Origin: Chitinophaga rhizosphaerae
GTDB lineage: Bacteria; Bacteroidota; Bacteroidia; Chitinophagales; Chitinophagaceae
Assembly (NCBI RefSeq): GCF_003958645.1
Contig: NZ_RXLO01000001.1
Span: forward strand, 1 to 64,000
Length of the DNA: 64,000 nt
Direction of reading: 5' to 3'
The notes under the pieces were generated by a model. It searched no databases. It saw nothing but the letters and a program-made list of their open reading frames with translations, and was not told the DNA's origin. Positions 36,688-45,177 of the stretch are shown here, piece after piece; within the stretch, counting starts at the first letter, position 1; each line of letters opens with the position of its first letter. A program made the translations under genes and the position numbers.

Positions 36688-37163
36688 TTCTTTTTGGCTA
36701 AGGCGGCTCCCAGCAATGCGGCTACAGTACCGGGGAGCACGTACAACATGAGGATGCCGGAAAGCACGGTTACGGGGAAGGCCTGTTTCAGCCGTTCGAA
36801 TTCTTCAGCATGGGTTTCAGGCATGTTGGCCTGTGGCCCCATGGCGATCATGTCCTGGATGAATTGTTCCTTGTAACCGGGCATCATCATCGCGAAGAGC
36901 ATGAACAGCGCGGCGAAAACGACGGTAGCGGCGGCGGTGGTGCGGAACCCGGTGCCGAAAACCTCTCCGAAGCTTGCTTTGTGGTCCATATCGCGGGAAA
37001 AGCGCAGGCAGGAAGCCACTACGGCCACCACCAGTACGCCCAGCGCGATGATGCGGAAAAAGATATTGTTGGAGCTGGCGCCGGAAAAATGTTGCGTCAG
37101 CAGCAGTGCGAAGTTGATGCCTGCGGCCAGGAGGCCGAAGCGGAGATGCGTTTTGCTCTTCAT
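36684..37163 (-). CDS. DUF4199 membrane protein
   Basis: A 159-residue protein with four predicted transmembrane helices, near residues 8-26, 34-52, 73-94 and 130-153. The pattern, including FSRDMDHKASFGEVFGTGFRTT between helices 2 and 3, matches the Bacteroidota DUF4199 family. Function unknown. It overlaps its neighbours by 4 bases on both sides, in the order dihydroorotase-like, DUF4199, GT2, so it is translated as part of that operon. Confidence 0.88.
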   Translation of the reverse strand: MKSKTHLRFGLLAAGINFALLLTQHFSGASSNNIFFRIIALGVLVVAVVASCLRFSRDMDHKASFGEVFGTGFRTTAAATVVFAALFMLFAMMMPGYKEQFIQDMIAMGPQANMPETHAEEFERLKQAFPVTVLSGILMLYVLPGTVAALLGAALAKKK

Positions 37164-38425
37164 GACCGGAACCAGGATTTTTGTTGACGAATGATGCCGG
37201 TTACGCTGCCTTTCGCGGGCTTGCCGAGGAAAGGCGTGTTACGGCTTTTGGACTGGAAGCGGTCGTCGCTCAGCGTATATTCCGTTTCAGGCTCGAAAAT
37301 GGTGAGGTTGGCAGGAGCGCCTTCGGCGATCGGGGATACTGGTTGACCGAATATGCGCCGCGGATTGTCTGACAGCAGTTTCACCAGCCGGCTCACCGCC
37401 ATGCCGGGCAAAGCGGCGCGCAGCGCGGCGAAAGCCGTTTCGAGGCCGATCATCCCCGGTTTGGCGTATTCGAATTCCACCTGCTTGGCGTCCCAATCCT
37501 GCGGCTGGTGGTGGGTAGCGATGCAATCCACCGTACCGTCTTCCACGGCGGCGCGCAGCGCGTCCACATCGTCTTGCGTGCGGAGCGGCGGATTTACTTT
37601 CAGGAAGCTGTCGTACGAAGCCATGTCCGCATCCGTGAACAGCAGGTGGTACGGTGTAACGGAACAGGTTACCTGCAGTCCGCGGGCTTTCGCCGCTGCG
37701 ATGAGCCGGATGGATTCCCGGGTGGAAACGGCAGTTACATGGAGGCGGGAGCCGGTATATTCGAGGAGGTCGAGGTCGCGTTTAAGCATGATCTCTTCGG
37801 CGATGGCCGGTTTGCCGGGCATGCCGAGGCGGGTGGAATGGATGCCTTCATGCATGAGGCCATGGCCGGAGATGGTCGTATCGTCCGGGATCTGGATCAC
37901 GGTGCCGTCGAAGGCTTTCACGTACTGGAGCGCCTTGAGCATGAGGCCCGACGATTGCACAGGTTTGAGCCCGTCGGAGAAGGCTACGGCGCCGGCCTCC
38001 CGCATCTCGTACATTTCGGCGAGGGAAGCGCCTTCGAGCTTTTTGGTGATGGCGCCGACGGGCAGCACTTCCGCCACGCTGTTGCGGGTGGAACTGTGCA
38101 CATATGCGATCTGCGATTTAGTATCGATCGCCGGCTGCGTATTGGGAACGATCATGACGGCCGTAAACCCGCCCGCTGCGGCGGCGAGGGCGCCGGATTG
38201 CAGATCTTCCTTGTACTCCTGTCCCGGATCGCAGAAATGGGCGAAAACGTCCATCCATCCGCCGGAAACGTGCAGGCCGCCGCCTTTGATCACGGTAGCG
38301 TTTCCCGGTGCAATTTCGTCGGCGATGGAAGTGATCACGCCATTGTCGATCAGTATATCTTTTCGTTGCCCGTTAAAAGGCGATTGTTCAGAAACGATGG
38401 TCGCGCTTTTCAGTAAAATTTGCAT
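37160..38425 (-). CDS. Dihydroorotase homologue lacking the metal ligands (probable pseudoenzyme)
   Basis: A 421-residue amidohydrolase-family protein closest to class I dihydroorotase. The framework is kept (PNTQPAIDT, GLETAFAALR, KVNPPLRTQDD) but the metal site is broken. The DxHxH motif is Asp59-Val-Phe61-Ala-His63, so the first histidine is missing. The HCED-type motif reads IPDD, the following histidine in the LHVTAVST strand is Ala, and TDHAPH is replaced by THHQPQ (about residues 304-309), losing the catalytic aspartate. It may be the non-catalytic PyrC-like partner found with aspartate transcarbamoylase in some bacteria, or have a new role. It is first in an operon with DUF4199 and two glycosyltransferases. 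Confidence 0.88.
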   Translation of the reverse strand: MQILLKSATIVSEQSPFNGQRKDILIDNGVITSIADEIAPGNATVIKGGGLHVSGGWMDVFAHFCDPGQEYKEDLQSGALAAAAGGFTAVMIVPNTQPAIDTKSQIAYVHSSTRNSVAEVLPVGAITKKLEGASLAEMYEMREAGAVAFSDGLKPVQSSGLMLKALQYVKAFDGTVIQIPDDTTISGHGLMHEGIHSTRLGMPGKPAIAEEIMLKRDLDLLEYTGSRLHVTAVSTRESIRLIAAAKARGLQVTCSVTPYHLLFTDADMASYDSFLKVNPPLRTQDDVDALRAAVEDGTVDCIATHHQPQDWDAKQVEFEYAKPGMIGLETAFAALRAALPGMAVSRLVKLLSDNPRRIFGQPVSPIAEGAPANLTIFEPETEYTLSDDRFQSKSRNTPFLGKPAKGSVTGIIRQQKSWFRS

Positions 38426-38444
38426 CTTTTGATTTTATCCCGTG

Positions 38445-38452
38445 CAAATGTA
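38445..38452 (-). promoter_or_regulatory. -7 promoter element of the dihydroorotase-like operon
   Basis: Read on the minus strand, TACATTTG matches TAnnTTTG exactly, about 20 bases before the start at 38425. No TTG lies at the usual -33 distance. Confidence 0.5.
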
Positions 38453-38528
38453 CGCATAAATGTGACCGGATGTATAGCATACGGGTAGCGGTTGTCAACA
38501 GTTTTTTGACAAAAAAACACGGAAAAAT

Positions 38529-38558
38529 TTGTGAAAATGAAAACATTCGTTACTTTTG
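38529..38558 (+). promoter_or_regulatory. Promoter of the first tRNA-Pro gene
   Basis: TTG (38529-38531), a 19-base spacer and TACTTTTG (38551-38558) match the Bacteroidota promoter exactly. The tRNA begins 31 bases after the -7 element. Confidence 0.75.
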
Positions 38559-38589
38559 CATCCCGTCACAAACAAACGGACCGGAAGTT

Positions 38590-38663
38590 CGGGACGTAGC
38601 GCAGCCCGGTAGCGCACTTGCATGGGGTGCAAGGGGTCGCTAGTTCGAATCTAGTCGTCCCGA
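38590..38663 (+). tRNA. tRNA-Pro (anticodon GGG), copy 1
   Basis: A 74-base cloverleaf. The acceptor arms CGGGACG and CGTCCCG pair over 7 bp with discriminator A. The anticodon stem CTTGC/GCAAG encloses the loop ATGGGGT, giving anticodon GGG (proline, CCC/CCU codons). The T arm carries the standard TTCGAAT loop. No CCA is encoded (CGAAC follows). A second copy with three base changes lies at 47692. A hairpin terminator follows at 38673. Confidence 0.95.
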
Positions 38664-38672
38664 CGAACTTAC

Positions 38673-38705
38673 AAAAAGCTATCTCTTTCAGGGATGGCTT
38701 TTTTG
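38673..38705 (+). terminator. Terminator of the first tRNA-Pro gene
   Basis: AAAAAGCTATC (38673-38683) pairs with GATGGCTTTTTT (38693-38704), one G-U pair and a 9-base loop, ending in a T run. Confidence 0.85.
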
Positions 38706-39051
38706 TTTGCAGCATATGCCTCTGCTCCAATCCTTACATGGATCCCGTTAAAAATTACAAACTTGATTCTTCCTGAAATTTGCCGGCCGCGCATGCGGGA
38801 AACCCTGGAACGCGGTGCTGAATGCGCCGCGAGATTGACCACTCCCTTAAATAGAACAGGCCGCCAATGCTTTTTCGGCGCCTGGTTCTTTTCCGGGTAG
38901 CGGATGATTTCCGCAGTCTGTTGCCGGGCGATTTTTCCTGATTGACCGGCGCCTGCGTGGTTGATACTATGTCAGCCGTCGAATATCCGCTGCATTCAAA
39001 TTTTCTGTAACTTCCGGTGTTCATTTACGACTCCAAATAAAATCTTTTTCC
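38706..39051. other. Intergenic region before the SPFH gene
   Basis: About 345 bases without a gene I can support. Short open frames exist on both strands but have no convincing start, composition or homology. It should contain the promoter of the SPFH gene; TTG near 38961 and TAACTTCC near 39007 are a poor match. Confidence 0.4.
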
Positions 39052-40053
39052 ATGGGCATATTCGACTTTATCAAAAATGAGTTCATCGAAGTCATCGACT
39101 GGGTGGATGACACTACGGATACCGTGATCTATAAATTCCCCGACAAGGGAGACAAGATCATGAACGGCGCGCAAATGACCGTGCGGGAATCGCAGGTGGC
39201 GGTACTCATGAACGAGGGGGAATTCGGGGATATGTACCTGCCCGGCCGGCACGAGCTCACCACCAGCAACATGCCCATCACCACCACGCTGAAATCGTGG
39301 AAATACCTGTTCGACTCTCCCTTCAAAGTTGATATTTACTACGTTAGCACCCGCCAGTTCACCAACCTGAAATGGGGGACGTCCAACCCGGTCATCGTCC
39401 GCGACCCTGAATTCAAACAGGTGCGGCTGCGCTCTTTCGGGACCTACACGATGCGGGTAACCGATCCAAAGAAATTCATCAAGGAATTCGCCGGCACCCA
39501 TCCCTGGGTACGCGTGGATACGGTGAGCGAGCAACTGCGTAACGTGATCGTCAGCAAACTGGCCGAAGGACTGGCGGAAGCCGGTGTATCGGTGCTGGAC
39601 CTGTCCGCCAATTTCACCGAGATCGGGGAGAAGCTCAAGCCGGTGTTCCAGAAGGAATTCGATGTATGGGGCATCGAGCTGGGGCAGTTCTTCATCGAAA
39701 ACGTCACCCTGCCGGAAGAGGTGGAGAAGATGCTCGACAAAACGACGCAGCTCAACATGATGGCCGACAAGCTGAACCAGTTCAACCAGATGCAGGGCGG
39801 CATTGCGCTGGAAAACCTCTCCAACAACCCCGGAGCCGCCGGCATGGCGGGCATGGGCGCCGGTGTGATCCTCACCAATATGCTCCAGCAGCAACAGCAG
39901 CCGGCCGCGCCGCAAAACGCACCGGCAGCCGATCCCAACGAAAAGCAAAAGCTGCTGGACCTCCTCAAACAACTGGGCGAATTGAAAGCCCAGGGCATTT
40001 TGACGGAAGAGGAATTCAACCAGAAAAAAGCCGAAATACTCGGTAAATTATAA
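39052..40053 (+). CDS. SPFH-domain protein with C-terminal SHOCT motif (YdjI-like)
   Basis: A 333-residue protein. Residues about 30-240 form an SPFH/band-7-like domain of the YdjI type (MYLPGRHELTTSNMPITTTLKSW, VYLRSFGTYTMRV-like strand, EQLRNVIVSKLAEGLAEAGVSVLDLSANF). A glycine/alanine/glutamine-rich linker (about 265-300) leads to a C-terminal SHOCT helix pair (LLKQLGELKAQGILTEEEF). No signal or transmembrane helix is seen, so it likely associates with the inner membrane face as an oligomer. The next gene, 92 bases downstream, encodes a zinc-ribbon protein with a C-terminal membrane anchor; in Bacillus subtilis a similar pair (YdjI with YdjG) takes part in envelope-stress membrane recruitment, so a related job is plausible. 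Confidence 0.88.
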   Translation: MGIFDFIKNEFIEVIDWVDDTTDTVIYKFPDKGDKIMNGAQMTVRESQVAVLMNEGEFGDMYLPGRHELTTSNMPITTTLKSWKYLFDSPFKVDIYYVSTRQFTNLKWGTSNPVIVRDPEFKQVRLRSFGTYTMRVTDPKKFIKEFAGTHPWVRVDTVSEQLRNVIVSKLAEGLAEAGVSVLDLSANFTEIGEKLKPVFQKEFDVWGIELGQFFIENVTLPEEVEKMLDKTTQLNMMADKLNQFNQMQGGIALENLSNNPGAAGMAGMGAGVILTNMLQQQQQPAAPQNAPAADPNEKQKLLDLLKQLGELKAQGILTEEEFNQKKAEILGKL

Positions 40054-40145
40054 ATCTTTCGCAGCGGCCGGAGCAGGGCGTTATACCCGTTCCGGCTGCT
40101 CCAATTCAATACAGTCGCCGTTCTCCGATCTCACGCAAACATTAA

Positions 40146-41237
40146 ATGGATTCCCAGACCGCCAACGCTCCCTTACTACTGTTTCCCTGCCCGGGATGCA
40201 ACGCCCAATTGTATTTCAACCCAAAGCTGCAAAAGCTCGTATGCGAACATTGCGGCACGCAGGTAGATATCGACAAATCCACCGATCACATCCAGGAGCA
40301 TAACCTGCGCCAGCAGCTGCAGACCGGTAATGATGCGGCCGTGACCGTGGAGCAACGGGTCTATAAATGCAACCGCTGCGGGTCGGAATCGGTATTCTTG
40401 TCGGAAACGCCCACGTTTACCTGCAGCTTCTGCAATTATGAAGCCGTGAACCCCGAAGCGTATAAAACGAGGGTCATTCAGCCCTCGGGCATCGTTCCCT
40501 TCAAAGTCGACAAGCAACAATCACTCGGTATCTTCAAAAACTGGATCGGCAAGGGATGGTGGGCCCCGGGAGACCTGCAACAAATTGCCCGGCACGATGC
40601 ATTACACGGCATCTACCTGCCGTTCTGGACTTACGACGCACAAACCCATAGTAGCTGGACCGGCTATGGCGGCCGGTATTACTACGAAACGGAACATTAT
40701 ACCGACGCGCAGGGAAAACGCCAGACCCGCATGGTACAACGCACGGAATGGATTTACCGGAGCGGCACTTTCGATCATTTTTTTGATGACATCCTCATCG
40801 GGGGCGCCACCGAACTTTCGCAAAAGGAGTACGAAAGCGTGTTTCCTTACCGGCTGGAAGAATTGGTGAACTTCGACGCGCAATTCCTGTCAGGCTGGGC
40901 GGCCGACGTGTACGACGTGGCCGTTCACGACGGTTACACCAAAGCCGAAGCCATCATGGACGATTTCATCGAAAACGCCTGCGCCGGCCTGTGCCGGATC
41001 GACACCTATAAAGATTTACAGGTCAATACCACGTACGCCGATCAAACCTACAAGCACATCCTGCTGCCGATCTGGCTTTGTACCTATGTCTATAAAAAGA
41101 AAACGTACCATTTCCTCGTAAACGGGCAAACCGGAAAGGTATACGGGAAGAAACCCGTTTCAGGATGGAAGGTGACGCTGGTCGTGCTTGTAGTACTGGC
41201 CATTATTCTGATTCTTATCATGATGGGCCAGCAATAG
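40146..41237 (+). CDS. Double zinc-ribbon protein with C-terminal membrane anchor
   Basis: A 363-residue protein. Two zinc ribbons lie at the N terminus: Cys15/Cys18 with Cys33/Cys36, and Cys75/Cys78 with Cys93/Cys96. A central domain (about 105-330) has repeated aromatic motifs (LPFWTYDAQTHSSWTGYGGRYYYET, LLPIWLCTYVY), and a single C-terminal transmembrane helix (about 341-360, VTLVVLVVLAIILILIMM) anchors it as a tail-anchored protein. Such proteins are often mis-labelled as primosomal or helicase proteins because of the ribbons; no helicase motif is present. It follows the SPFH gene and is likely its membrane partner. The closest analogue I know is B. subtilis YdjG. Confidence 0.85.
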   Translation: MDSQTANAPLLLFPCPGCNAQLYFNPKLQKLVCEHCGTQVDIDKSTDHIQEHNLRQQLQTGNDAAVTVEQRVYKCNRCGSESVFLSETPTFTCSFCNYEAVNPEAYKTRVIQPSGIVPFKVDKQQSLGIFKNWIGKGWWAPGDLQQIARHDALHGIYLPFWTYDAQTHSSWTGYGGRYYYETEHYTDAQGKRQTRMVQRTEWIYRSGTFDHFFDDILIGGATELSQKEYESVFPYRLEELVNFDAQFLSGWAADVYDVAVHDGYTKAEAIMDDFIENACAGLCRIDTYKDLQVNTTYADQTYKHILLPIWLCTYVYKKKTYHFLVNGQTGKVYGKKPVSGWKVTLVVLVVLAIILILIMMGQQ

Positions 41238-41239
41238 CG

Positions 41240-41995
41240 TTACTGGAAAGCCTTGATGAGACTGTCTTTGTACGCCGGCGATACTTCCACTTCAGTGCCG
41301 TCGTTCAGGTTTACGTACCCGCCGGCACCTTTGTGGTACGACTGTACGTAGTGGATATTGATGATATGGGATTTGTGGACCCTGATAAAAGGATGGGGCA
41401 ACATTTCTGAAAAGTGTTTCAGGAAGCGGCAAACCATCTTCTTACTCCCATCCGTCAGGAATACGTCCGTGAAGTTCCCGTTCCCTTTCAGTCTTACGAT
41501 TTCATGCATCTTTACGACATCGAACCCGTCCAGCGTGGGAAGGATCACCTGCTGCATGCCGGGGTTGTTTTCCCTCGCGTTTTCCATGATGATCCGGTTG
41601 CGATCGATCCACTGGCGTTGCTGTAGTTGTTGCTGGACTTTGTTTACGGCCAGGATCAGTTCCTCGATGCTCACGGGTTTCAGCAAATAGTAGGCGGCGC
41701 TCTGGTTCAGCGCCCGCAGCGAATATTCGGAGAACGCAGTAACGAAGATCGTTTCAAAGTGGAGGTCCTGGCAACCTTCCAGCACATCGAACGCATTGCC
41801 GAAAGGCATTTCCACGTCGAGGAACACGAGTTGCGGTTGCAGGTCGTGCAGCACTTCCACGGCTTCGCGGCTATTTTGCGCGGTGCCGATTACCTTTACC
41901 TGCGGACAAAATTTCCCCAGGTAATTCTGCAAAGCCACGATGGCGGCGGTTTCATCTTCAACGATGACCGCTGTGATCTTTCCGGTTAAATTCAT
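41240..41995 (-). CDS. LytTR-family response regulator
   Basis: A 251-residue regulator. The receiver domain has the acidic pair Glu13-Asp14 and phospho-acceptor Asp60 (LVFLDVEMPFG). The C-terminal LytTR DNA-binding domain (about 150-250) includes the HEIVRLKGNGNFTDVFL and FIRVHKSHIINIHYVQSY signatures. Its start lies inside the upstream kinase gene, overlapping by 38 bases, so the two are tightly coupled. It should activate or repress a small set of genes, typically including membrane or export functions. Confidence 0.93.
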   Translation of the reverse strand: MNLTGKITAVIVEDETAAIVALQNYLGKFCPQVKVIGTAQNSREAVEVLHDLQPQLVFLDVEMPFGNAFDVLEGCQDLHFETIFVTAFSEYSLRALNQSAAYYLLKPVSIEELILAVNKVQQQLQQRQWIDRNRIIMENARENNPGMQQVILPTLDGFDVVKMHEIVRLKGNGNFTDVFLTDGSKKMVCRFLKHFSEMLPHPFIRVHKSHIINIHYVQSYHKGAGGYVNLNDGTEVEVSPAYKDSLIKAFQ

Positions 41996-43820
41996 GCTTG
42001 TCCATTAAGGGAAGTTGCAATACCACACGGGTGCCGGTGGCGCCGTTTGCGGTGATTTCCTCCATTTCCAGCCGGATATGGAGATGGTAAATGTCGTTCA
42101 GCAGGTTGATGCGTTCGCGGGTATTGGTGATGCCCCGCGACTGGTACGCTTTCTGGTGCGCGGTTTTCAGTTCCCGGCTCTTTGCCAGCCCGATCCCGTC
42201 ATCCTCGATTTCCACGACGATATGCCGGCCCTCATTCCGGAAACCCACCCGGAGCAGGCCTTTGGTGTCTTTATACCGGAGCCCGTGCCACACGGCATTT
42301 TCGAGATGCGGCTGGATGAGCATATTGGGGATCATGGCGGTATCGGGGTCGAGCGATTCGTCGATTTCGAGGATGTACACGAATTTATCGCTGAAGCGGA
42401 GCTGCTCCAGGTCGAGGTACCTTTTCAGCTGCTCGGCTTCCACGGCCAGGGGCACGAAATCCCTGTTCGAATGTTCCATCACGTTCCGCATAAGACCGGA
42501 ATAGGAGGTAAGGTACCGGTTGGCCTCCACTTCGTTGTTTTCCGCGATGTATTGATTGACGCTGTTCAGACTGTTGAATATGAAATGCGGGTTCATTTCC
42601 CGCCGCAACGATTGCAGCGCGATCTTCTTGTTCTTGACCTTGATGGCCCGCAGCGACCGTACGATGAACGCCAGCAGCACGGCCATCGCCGCCACGAACA
42701 GGATGAGGAAATAATTGAGCGTGTTCTTGTTGTCGATGAGCGCCAGTTGCAGGGCCTTTTCCCGCTCCAGGTCCCTGATTTTCCCCTCCGTAATGTCGAA
42801 AAGACTGGCATCCACCAGCGAACTGTCTGTCCGGATAAGGGAATCGAGCTGCAGCAGGAAATTATCGTACCGCTGGATGGCCTGCGCTTCCTTGCGGTGC
42901 TGTTTGAGATAGCTCGTCAGCGCCAGGAGGCAATCTTTCGCCCTGGAAGTATTTCCGCTCTTAAACGCCAGCAGGTAGGCTTCTTCCAGAAGTTCGCCGG
43001 TTTTATCGGGCTGCCGGTGCCGGGCGTACAGCCGTGCGAGTTCCTGGAGTTGATCGATTTGAAGCGCGGTGTTGTGTTCTTCCCGGGCTTTGGCGAGAAG
43101 GCTTTCGCTGAGCTGAATGGCGCCGGCGATGTTATTGTCTTCCACGTACGCACGGGAAATTTCTTTGCTGATGGCGGAAATATCGCCTGTGTTGTCACTT
43201 TTATCGAGCGCCCGTTTATAGCTTTCGATGGCTTCGGACTTGTTGTTCTGGTTGAAAAGGCTGTTGCCGAGCTGGCGGTAGGCATCGGCGGCTTCGGATT
43301 TTTTGCCTTCCTTTTCGAAGATCTCGACGTTGGATTGCGCGTAATCCGTTTGCAGTTGGGGGTTGTCTGTGTTCAGCAGGCGGTTGGCGTCGTTGAAATT
43401 GGCACGTTCGAGCATGGTGTCTGTCGAAAGCTTGCCGGCCGACCGGTAATTGGAAATGGCAGGTTTTATCTTGTGCTGCAATTCCTGCACTTTGGCGAGG
43501 GCACGGCTGGCGGGCGCGGCATTCGCGTGTTTGAGCCGGAGGTAGATGTCCAGCGCCTTTTTGAGATATTCTTCCGCTTTTGCATAGTCATTCTTTTCCG
43601 TCAGCTCCGTGGCCAGGGCTTCGTAGTTTTTGGCGGTCTTCAGTTCGTTGTCGTCGGCATACAGCGATTTCTCCAGCTCGCGCGCGGCTTTGGACCTGCC
43701 GTCGTATTTTACCTTCTTGCTGGCAGGCGTGCTTTTGGGGTCCTGTTGCAGGGCAAAAACGGAAAAGCCGCTGCATAGCAGCCCGATCGATATCAATATG
43801 ACGAAACCCTGTCGTACCAT
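41958..43820 (-). CDS. LytS-type sensor histidine kinase with TPR repeats
   Basis: About 620 residues from the ATG at 43820 (MVRQGFVILISIGLLCSG), which starts a signal peptide; the frame runs on to 43892. Residues about 35-330 are TPR repeats (AKNYEALATELTEKNDYAKAEEYLKKALDIY and similar) in the periplasm. A transmembrane helix follows (about 370-390), then the His_kinase domain with phospho-acceptor His in REMNPHFIFNSLNSV, and a C-terminal ATPase with NMLIQPHLENAVWHG and DDGIGL. It is the cognate partner of the LytTR regulator whose gene overlaps its 3' end by 38 bases. The TPR region probably binds a protein or peptide. Confidence 0.92.
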   Translation of the reverse strand: MVRQGFVILISIGLLCSGFSVFALQQDPKSTPASKKVKYDGRSKAARELEKSLYADDNELKTAKNYEALATELTEKNDYAKAEEYLKKALDIYLRLKHANAAPASRALAKVQELQHKIKPAISNYRSAGKLSTDTMLERANFNDANRLLNTDNPQLQTDYAQSNVEIFEKEGKKSEAADAYRQLGNSLFNQNNKSEAIESYKRALDKSDNTGDISAISKEISRAYVEDNNIAGAIQLSESLLAKAREEHNTALQIDQLQELARLYARHRQPDKTGELLEEAYLLAFKSGNTSRAKDCLLALTSYLKQHRKEAQAIQRYDNFLLQLDSLIRTDSSLVDASLFDITEGKIRDLEREKALQLALIDNKNTLNYFLILFVAAMAVLLAFIVRSLRAIKVKNKKIALQSLRREMNPHFIFNSLNSVNQYIAENNEVEANRYLTSYSGLMRNVMEHSNRDFVPLAVEAEQLKRYLDLEQLRFSDKFVYILEIDESLDPDTAMIPNMLIQPHLENAVWHGLRYKDTKGLLRVGFRNEGRHIVVEIEDDGIGLAKSRELKTAHQKAYQSRGITNTRERINLLNDIYHLHIRLEMEEITANGATGTRVVLQLPLMDKHEFNRKDHSGHR

Positions 43821-43961
43821 GGCGATGAATTCCCCTGCAAAATAGGGTTTTTCCCCGCTGGAGCGGAATATTTCACCCAGTGGACCGGCCATTTCACCAA
43901 GTGCGCCGAAAGCGTTGGGCGAGACCGGCTAATTTCAGGTCATCAAACTAACGCCAAGCAT

Positions 43962-45158
43962 ATGAAAACTGTATTAATTACCGGCATCACCGGTCTCGCC
44001 CTGACCTCAGCCCTCCTTGCCTGGAAATACCATGTTCCGCCCGCGATCCATCAAACGCCGGTTACGGCAACAACACCGCTGCCTGCCCAGGCGCCGGCCT
44101 CGCCGAAAGACAATACCGGGACGCGGATCCAGGTGGCCCTGCTGCTGGATACCTCCAATAGTATGGACGGCCTCATCGACCAGGCCAAATCCCGCCTGTG
44201 GAACATCATCAATACCCTCACCACGCTGAAATACCAGGGAAAAACGCCCGTCATAGAAATTGCGTTGTACGAATACGGGAACGACGGCCTGTCCGAAACC
44301 AACGGCCATATCCGCGAAGTGCTTCCCCTGACTACCGATCTGGACCTGTTGTCGGAAAAACTGTTTTCGCTCAAAACCAACGGTGGACAGGAATACTGCG
44401 GCGCCGTGATCAATACCGCCGTGAAATCGCTGGAATGGGGACGCGACGAAGCCGATATGAAGCTGATCTATATCGCCGGCAACGAACCCTTCGACCAGGG
44501 GCGTGTTTCCTATGTCGTTGCCGCTGGAGACGCCCTGCGGAAAAGCATCTTCATCAATACCATTTTCTGCGGCGACAGGCAGGAAGGTATTAATACCCGC
44601 TGGAAAGATGGTGCGGACAAAGGGAAAGGGAAATACTTCTTCATCGACTCCGACGAGAAAGTGGCTTACATCGAAACGCCCTACGACGCCCAGATCGACG
44701 CCTGCAATGAAAAACTGAACGACACCTACATCGCATACGGCACTGCAGGACGTGCAAAGAAAAGTAACCAGGCGCTACAGGACTATAACGCCAAATCCAT
44801 TTCGGCCGCGAATTCGGCAGAACGTACCGTGAGCAAAGCCAAGGAAGTATACAAAAACGAGAGCTGGGACCTGGTGGAGCGGAGCAAGAAGGATAAAGCC
44901 GTGCTGAAAAACATTGATAAGCGCGACCTTCCGCAGGAGCTGCAAGACAAATCGGAGGCTGAAATCCAGCAGGTGATAGTGGCGAAGGGCCAGGCGCGCG
45001 ACAGTATCCAGAAAACGATCGCGGTGCTGGGTAAAAAGCGGCAGGAGTTCATTGATGAGAAGCGTAAAACGGCCAATGTGAAAGACGATCTGGGCACGGC
45101 TATCAATCAGTCTATCCTTCAACTGGCCGCAGCGAAAGGGTATTCCGTCGAAAAGTGA
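43962..45158 (+). CDS. von Willebrand factor A domain protein, membrane-anchored or secreted
   Basis: A 398-residue protein with an N-terminal hydrophobic segment (about residues 3-21) that is either an uncleaved anchor or a signal. The vWA domain (about 55-235) has the metal-binding MIDAS motif Asp63-Thr-Ser65-Asn-Ser67. The C-terminal third is rich in charged helices (ERTVSKAKEVYKNESWDLVE, KDKAVLKNIDKRDLPQELQ), likely a coiled coil. It faces the periplasm and probably scaffolds other proteins through a divalent metal. It is divergent from the LytS kinase across about 140 bases, so it could be a target of that system; this is inference. Confidence 0.87.
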   Translation: MKTVLITGITGLALTSALLAWKYHVPPAIHQTPVTATTPLPAQAPASPKDNTGTRIQVALLLDTSNSMDGLIDQAKSRLWNIINTLTTLKYQGKTPVIEIALYEYGNDGLSETNGHIREVLPLTTDLDLLSEKLFSLKTNGGQEYCGAVINTAVKSLEWGRDEADMKLIYIAGNEPFDQGRVSYVVAAGDALRKSIFINTIFCGDRQEGINTRWKDGADKGKGKYFFIDSDEKVAYIETPYDAQIDACNEKLNDTYIAYGTAGRAKKSNQALQDYNAKSISAANSAERTVSKAKEVYKNESWDLVERSKKDKAVLKNIDKRDLPQELQDKSEAEIQQVIVAKGQARDSIQKTIAVLGKKRQEFIDEKRKTANVKDDLGTAINQSILQLAAAKGYSVEK

Positions 45159-45177
45159 TCATTTTTCATCCTTATTG

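Noticed and set aside
38755-39024. An 89-codon minus-strand ORF near the first tRNA
   Set aside because: Arginine- and serine-rich composition, no start context and no domain; most likely non-coding.
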